Positions 6,067 to 7,395 of a stretch of DNA of 7,395 nt are shown piece by piece. The stretch comes from an uncultured Bacilli bacterium. Its GTDB lineage: Bacteria > Bacillota_I > Bacilli_A > RF39 > UBA660. Below the pieces are notes generated by a model. That model saw nothing but the letters and a program-made list of their open reading frames with translations, did no database searches and was not told where the DNA came from. Every line of letters starts with the position of its first letter. The stretch's first letter is position 1. A program made the translations under genes and the position numbers. The stretch lies in NCBI GenBank assembly GCA_934098485.1, contig CAKOOH010000017.1, positions 1 to 7,395 on the forward strand, read 5' to 3'.

Positions 6067-6095
6067 TTGCATAAGCCATATTTTTTTGATATAAT
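6067..6095 (+). promoter_or_regulatory. Extended -10 promoter of rplS
   Basis: TATAAT at 6090-6095 is a perfect -10, preceded by TG at 6087-6088 (TGnTATAAT, extended -10). TTGCAT at 6067-6072 sits at 17-bp spacing as a partial -35. It starts six bases after the stop of the 129-residue gene, and transcription would begin near 6102. This gives rplS expression independent of rimM-trmD. Confidence 0.85.
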
Positions 6096-6101
6096 CTATT
6101 T

Positions 6102-6178
6102 GCTTGTCAAAAAGCTCCTTAAATCCGCTAGATTTAACTATGATTTAAGTGAAATATATAAGAAAGGATGTTGTACGT
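6102..6178 (+). promoter_or_regulatory. Structured 5' leader of rplS, candidate L19 autoregulatory leader
   Basis: A leader of about 77 bases separates the predicted start site from the rplS ATG. A small hairpin GCTT (6102-6105)/AAGC (6112-6115) comes first. CTTAAATC (6118-6125) can pair with GATTTAAG (6142-6149), enclosing TAG (6129-6131)/CTA (6138-6140) with a hexaloop; alternatively TTAAATC (6119-6125) pairs with the nearer copy GATTTAA (6131-6137) over a 5-base loop. The two pairings exclude each other. TCCTT (6116-6120) is also the exact complement of AAGGA (6164-6168) in the ribosome binding site. A leader family for L19 is known in low-GC Gram-positives (Rfam L19_leader); position and style fit, but I could not run the model. 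Confidence 0.6.
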
Positions 6179-6520
6179 ATGAGTTTATTAATTGATAAAA
6201 TTAATAAGAAACAAATTAAACCTGACACACCAGCATTTCAAGTTGGCGACATTGTTAGAGTTGACGTTTGGATTAAAGAAGGTAAAAAAGAAAGAATTCA
6301 AGCATTCGAAGGTATTGTAACATCTATTAAAGGTGGTTCAGTATCTAAAAGATTTACTGTAAGAAAGAAAAGCGGTAATGTTGTAGTTAAGAGAGTATTC
6401 CCAGTTAACTCACCAATTATTGATAAAATTACAGTAATTAAGAAGGGTTCTGTAAGAAGAGCAAAACTAAACTTCTTAGATGGAATGTTAAAAGAATACA
6501 AAGTAAAGGAAAGAAATTAA
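6179..6520 (+). CDS. rplS: 50S ribosomal protein L19
   Basis: L19 lies at the 30S-50S interface and contributes to intersubunit bridging. The product has 113 residues, against 115 in Bacillus, and shows the family landmarks: FQVGDIVRVDVWIKEGKKER (27-46), IQAFEGIVTSIKGG, FTVRK(K)SGNVVVKRVFPVNSP, VIKKGSVRRAKLNFLD. The ATG at 6179 is preferred because it follows AAAGGATG (6163-6170) and gives the standard MSLL start; a GTG at 6149 in the same frame would add ten residues drawn from the leader stem and ribosome binding site. Spacing from the GGA to the ATG is about ten bases, somewhat long. In most Firmicutes rplS follows trmD in the same operon; here it has its own promoter, leader and terminator, consistent with separate feedback control. 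Confidence 0.98.
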   Translation: MSLLIDKINKKQIKPDTPAFQVGDIVRVDVWIKEGKKERIQAFEGIVTSIKGGSVSKRFTVRKKSGNVVVKRVFPVNSPIIDKITVIKKGSVRRAKLNFLDGMLKEYKVKERN

Positions 6521-6537
6521 GGCTCTTTCCTTTTATT
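6505..6537 (+). terminator. Intrinsic terminator overlapping the end of rplS
   Basis: AAAGGAAAGA (6505-6514) pairs perfectly over 10 bp with TCTTTCCTTT (6524-6533), with a 9-base loop that contains the rplS stop codon (6518-6520); the pairing arm runs into TTTTATT. The 5' arm encodes the last residues KERN. A ribosome at the stop codon would cover the loop. Confidence 0.85.
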
Positions 6538-6551
6538 ATGCATATTTCTTC

Positions 6552-6581
6552 TTGCTAATATAAAAATAAACGTGTTATAAT
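6552..6581 (+). promoter_or_regulatory. Extended -10 promoter of rpsU-yqeY
   Basis: TATAAT at 6576-6581 is a perfect -10, with TG at 6573-6574 giving the extended TGnTATAAT form. TTGCTA at 6552-6557 is a 4/6 -35 at 18-bp spacing. Transcription would begin near 6588, leaving a leader of about 24 bases that carries a very strong ribosome binding site, AAGGGAGGG at 6596-6604. Confidence 0.85.
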
Positions 6582-6611
6582 ACATATGAGTTTTGAAGGG
6601 AGGGAAAAACA

Positions 6612-6803
6612 ATGACTAAGGTAGAAGTAAAAAATGGAAATATTGACAATGCTCTAAAGAGATTTAAAATTAAAGTTGCCAGAAGCGGTGTCCCTTCAGA
6701 AATAAAGAAACACAAATGTTATGAAAAACCTGGAGTTCGTAGAAGAAACGAATTAAAAGAAATGATTAAAAATTCTCGCAAAAAAAATCGTAATAGAGAT
6801 TAG
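6612..6803 (+). CDS. rpsU: 30S ribosomal protein S21
   Basis: S21 is a small basic protein of the 30S platform that sits by the 3' end of 16S rRNA and supports initiation. The 63-residue product matches the family: VEVKNGNIDNALKRFKIKVARSG, then the YEKPGVRRRNEL segment (YEKPsxRRkr signature) and a Lys/Arg-rich tail with an Asp end. The ATG follows AAGGGAGGG by seven bases, among the best ribosome binding sites in the window. It lies 11 bases before yqeY, and the rpsU-yqeY pair is a common Firmicutes arrangement. Confidence 0.97.
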   Translation: MTKVEVKNGNIDNALKRFKIKVARSGVPSEIKKHKCYEKPGVRRRNELKEMIKNSRKKNRNRD

Positions 6804-6814
6804 AAAGGATTTTT

Positions 6815-7252
6815 ATGTTTGAACAAATAACAAAAGATTTAACTGCTGCTATGAAAGCCCAAGATAGTTTTAAATTATCTGTGCTTAGAATGTTAAAAAG
6901 CAGTTTAAAAAATGAAGAAATAAATAAAAAGAGTCCTTTAACTGATGAAGATGTTTTATCAGTAATAAAGAAGCAAGTTAAAATGAGAAAAGATTCAAAA
7001 GAGGAATATCTTTCTTATAATAGGGAAGACCTTGCTGATTCTTTAGAAAAAGAAATTGAAATACTAAATGCTTATTTACCTAGAGAGTTAACTAAAGAAG
7101 AGTTAGAACAAATTATAGATGAAACTATAAATGAACTAAAACCAGATGGCTTAAAGGGTATGGGTATGGTAATAAAAGCAGTATCTGCAAAATGTGGAGT
7201 AACTGCTGATATGAAATTAGTAAGTACAATCGTAAAAGAAAAATTAAGTTAA
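6815..7252 (+). CDS. yqeY: GatB/YqeY domain protein YqeY
   Basis: YqeY is a cytoplasmic all-helical protein related to the C-terminal tRNA-binding domain of the GatB amidotransferase subunit; its exact role is unsettled, though a tRNA-linked function is assumed. The 145 residues match the 148 of Bacillus. Visible landmarks are the N-terminal LTAAMKAQDSFKLSVLRMLK segment, the charged KKQVKMRKDSKEEY helix, NAYLPRELTKEELEQII in the middle, and the C-terminal KGMGMVIKAVSAKCGVTADM followed by LVSTIVKEKLS. The usual 'GkvMgxlmpkvkGraDgklvn' ending is somewhat altered, with a Cys (C128) not typical of the family. AAAGGA at 6804-6809 precedes the ATG by five bases and directly follows the rpsU stop, so the two are one transcript. 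Confidence 0.95.
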   Translation: MFEQITKDLTAAMKAQDSFKLSVLRMLKSSLKNEEINKKSPLTDEDVLSVIKKQVKMRKDSKEEYLSYNREDLADSLEKEIEILNAYLPRELTKEELEQIIDETINELKPDGLKGMGMVIKAVSAKCGVTADMKLVSTIVKEKLS

Positions 7253-7270
7253 TGCTTAATTTTTTTATTT
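7239..7270 (+). terminator. Intrinsic terminator overlapping the end of yqeY
   Basis: AAAAATTAAG (7239-7248) pairs with CTTAATTTTT (7255-7264) over 10 bp, with the 6-base loop TTAATG holding the yqeY stop codon (7250-7252). The T-rich stretch continues to 7272 (TTATTTTT). Only one G-C pair is in the stem, so efficiency is uncertain, but the layout repeats that of rplS. Confidence 0.7.
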
Positions 7271-7285
7271 TTCATGAATATTAAA

Positions 7286-7314
7286 TTGACATCTTTGCTT
7301 AATTATAGTACAAT
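7286..7314 (+). promoter_or_regulatory. Strong promoter of tRNA-Ser
   Basis: TTGACA at 7286-7291 is a perfect -35 and TACAAT at 7309-7314 is a 5/6 -10, with exactly 17 bases between them. The predicted start site near 7321 is about eight bases before the mature tRNA 5' end. This is the best -35 match in the window, as expected for a stable RNA gene. Confidence 0.92.
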
Positions 7315-7328
7315 TTTCTTGTTGGCAT

Positions 7329-7395
7329 GGAGTAGTACTCAAGAGGCTGAAGAGGCGCCCCTGCTAAGGGTGTAGGTCGGGTAACCGGCGCGAGA
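7329..7395 (+). tRNA. tRNA-Ser(GCU), 3' end cut by window edge
   Basis: The 67 visible bases fold as a class II tRNA. The acceptor 5' strand is GGAGTAG (7329-7335), followed by TA at positions 8-9, a D arm CTC...GAG with the AAGAGGCTGAA loop typical of serine tRNAs, and an anticodon stem CGCCC/GGGTG around the loop CTGCTAA. The anticodon GCT reads AGC/AGU serine codons. The long variable arm (TAGGTCGGGTAACCGGCGC) confirms the serine class, and GAGA starts the T stem. The T loop, 3' acceptor strand and CCA lie beyond the window. Confidence 0.95.

Noticed and set aside
5887..6072. Minus-strand open frame of 61 codons opposite the 129-residue gene
   Set aside because: It is the antisense shadow of a coding region with its own ribosome binding site and operon context; no family resemblance and no sign of a promoter on that strand.
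6054..6087. Possible intrinsic terminator after the 129-residue gene (GCTT/AAGC followed by a T7 tract)
   Set aside because: The stem is only four base pairs with a loop of about 15 bases; the T tract is better explained as the spacer of the rplS promoter. Readthrough into rplS remains possible.
6149..6178. GTG start that would lengthen L19 by ten residues
   Set aside because: It lies in the leader stem, the added residues would be encoded by the ribosome binding site itself, and L19 normally starts at the MSLL-type ATG at 6179.
6298..6501. Minus-strand open frame of 67 codons opposite rplS
   Set aside because: It lies fully within the certain L19 gene and has no independent support.
1..7395. 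Reassigned genetic code (TGA = Trp) as in Mycoplasma
   Set aside because: TGA ends ORF303, the metallopeptidase, rimM and trmD at the expected lengths, and tryptophan is encoded by TGG in Der, L19 and others.
1..7395. CRISPR array, insertion sequence, prophage, toxin-antitoxin or other defence system
   Set aside because: No regularly spaced repeats, transposase motifs, terminal inverted repeats or recognisable defence domains were found; the unknown genes lie in housekeeping operons with ordinary composition.

Overview
The window is an AT-rich (roughly 30% GC), very compact stretch of chromosome from a low-GC Gram-positive-type bacterium. All genes lie on the + strand. The content and order (der; rimM-trmD-rplS; rpsU-yqeY) are those of Firmicutes/Bacilli and their wall-less or deep-branching gut relatives (RF39/Mollicutes-like lineages). 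TGA is a stop codon here (it ends four of the genes) and tryptophan is TGG, so the standard bacterial code applies and Mycoplasma/Spiroplasma-type lineages are excluded. The lineage assignment is an inference from style and gene content; no species can be named.

Layout. (1) 1-144: the last 47 codons of a truncated, somewhat GC-richer gene, probably a secreted or pilin-like surface protein, closed by an intrinsic terminator. (2) 190-4510: a five-gene operon in which every neighbouring pair overlaps: der (ribosome-assembly GTPase), a membrane-anchored protein of unknown function, a YgjP-type zinc metallopeptidase, a SpoU/TrmH-type rRNA 2'-O-methyltransferase, and a glycerophosphodiesterase-fold protein that has lost all its catalytic residues. 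A long AT-only-looking hairpin with a T6 tract ends it. (3) 4492-6061: rimM-trmD plus an unrecognised 129-residue protein; rimM appears to be read from a leaderless mRNA. (4) 6067-6537: rplS alone, with its own extended -10 promoter, a structured 5' leader that looks like an autoregulatory L19 leader, and its own terminator. (5) 6552-7270: rpsU-yqeY with promoter and terminator. (6) 7286-end: a strong promoter and the first 67 bases of tRNA-Ser(GCU), cut by the window edge.

How the genes work together. Most belong to translation: ribosome assembly (Der, RimM), rRNA/tRNA modification (SpoU-type methylase, TrmD), ribosomal proteins L19 and S21, YqeY (GatB-related C-terminal domain), and a tRNA. 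The unknown genes (ORF303 at 1556, the dead GDPD at 3809, ORF129 at 5672) are embedded in these operons by overlap or near-contact, so co-expression with translation genes is likely but a shared function is only inferred.

I found no mobile element, CRISPR array or defence system. The most unusual items are the GDPD pseudoenzyme, the switch-like rplS leader, the leaderless rimM start, and the repeated habit of placing the stop codon inside the terminator hairpin.
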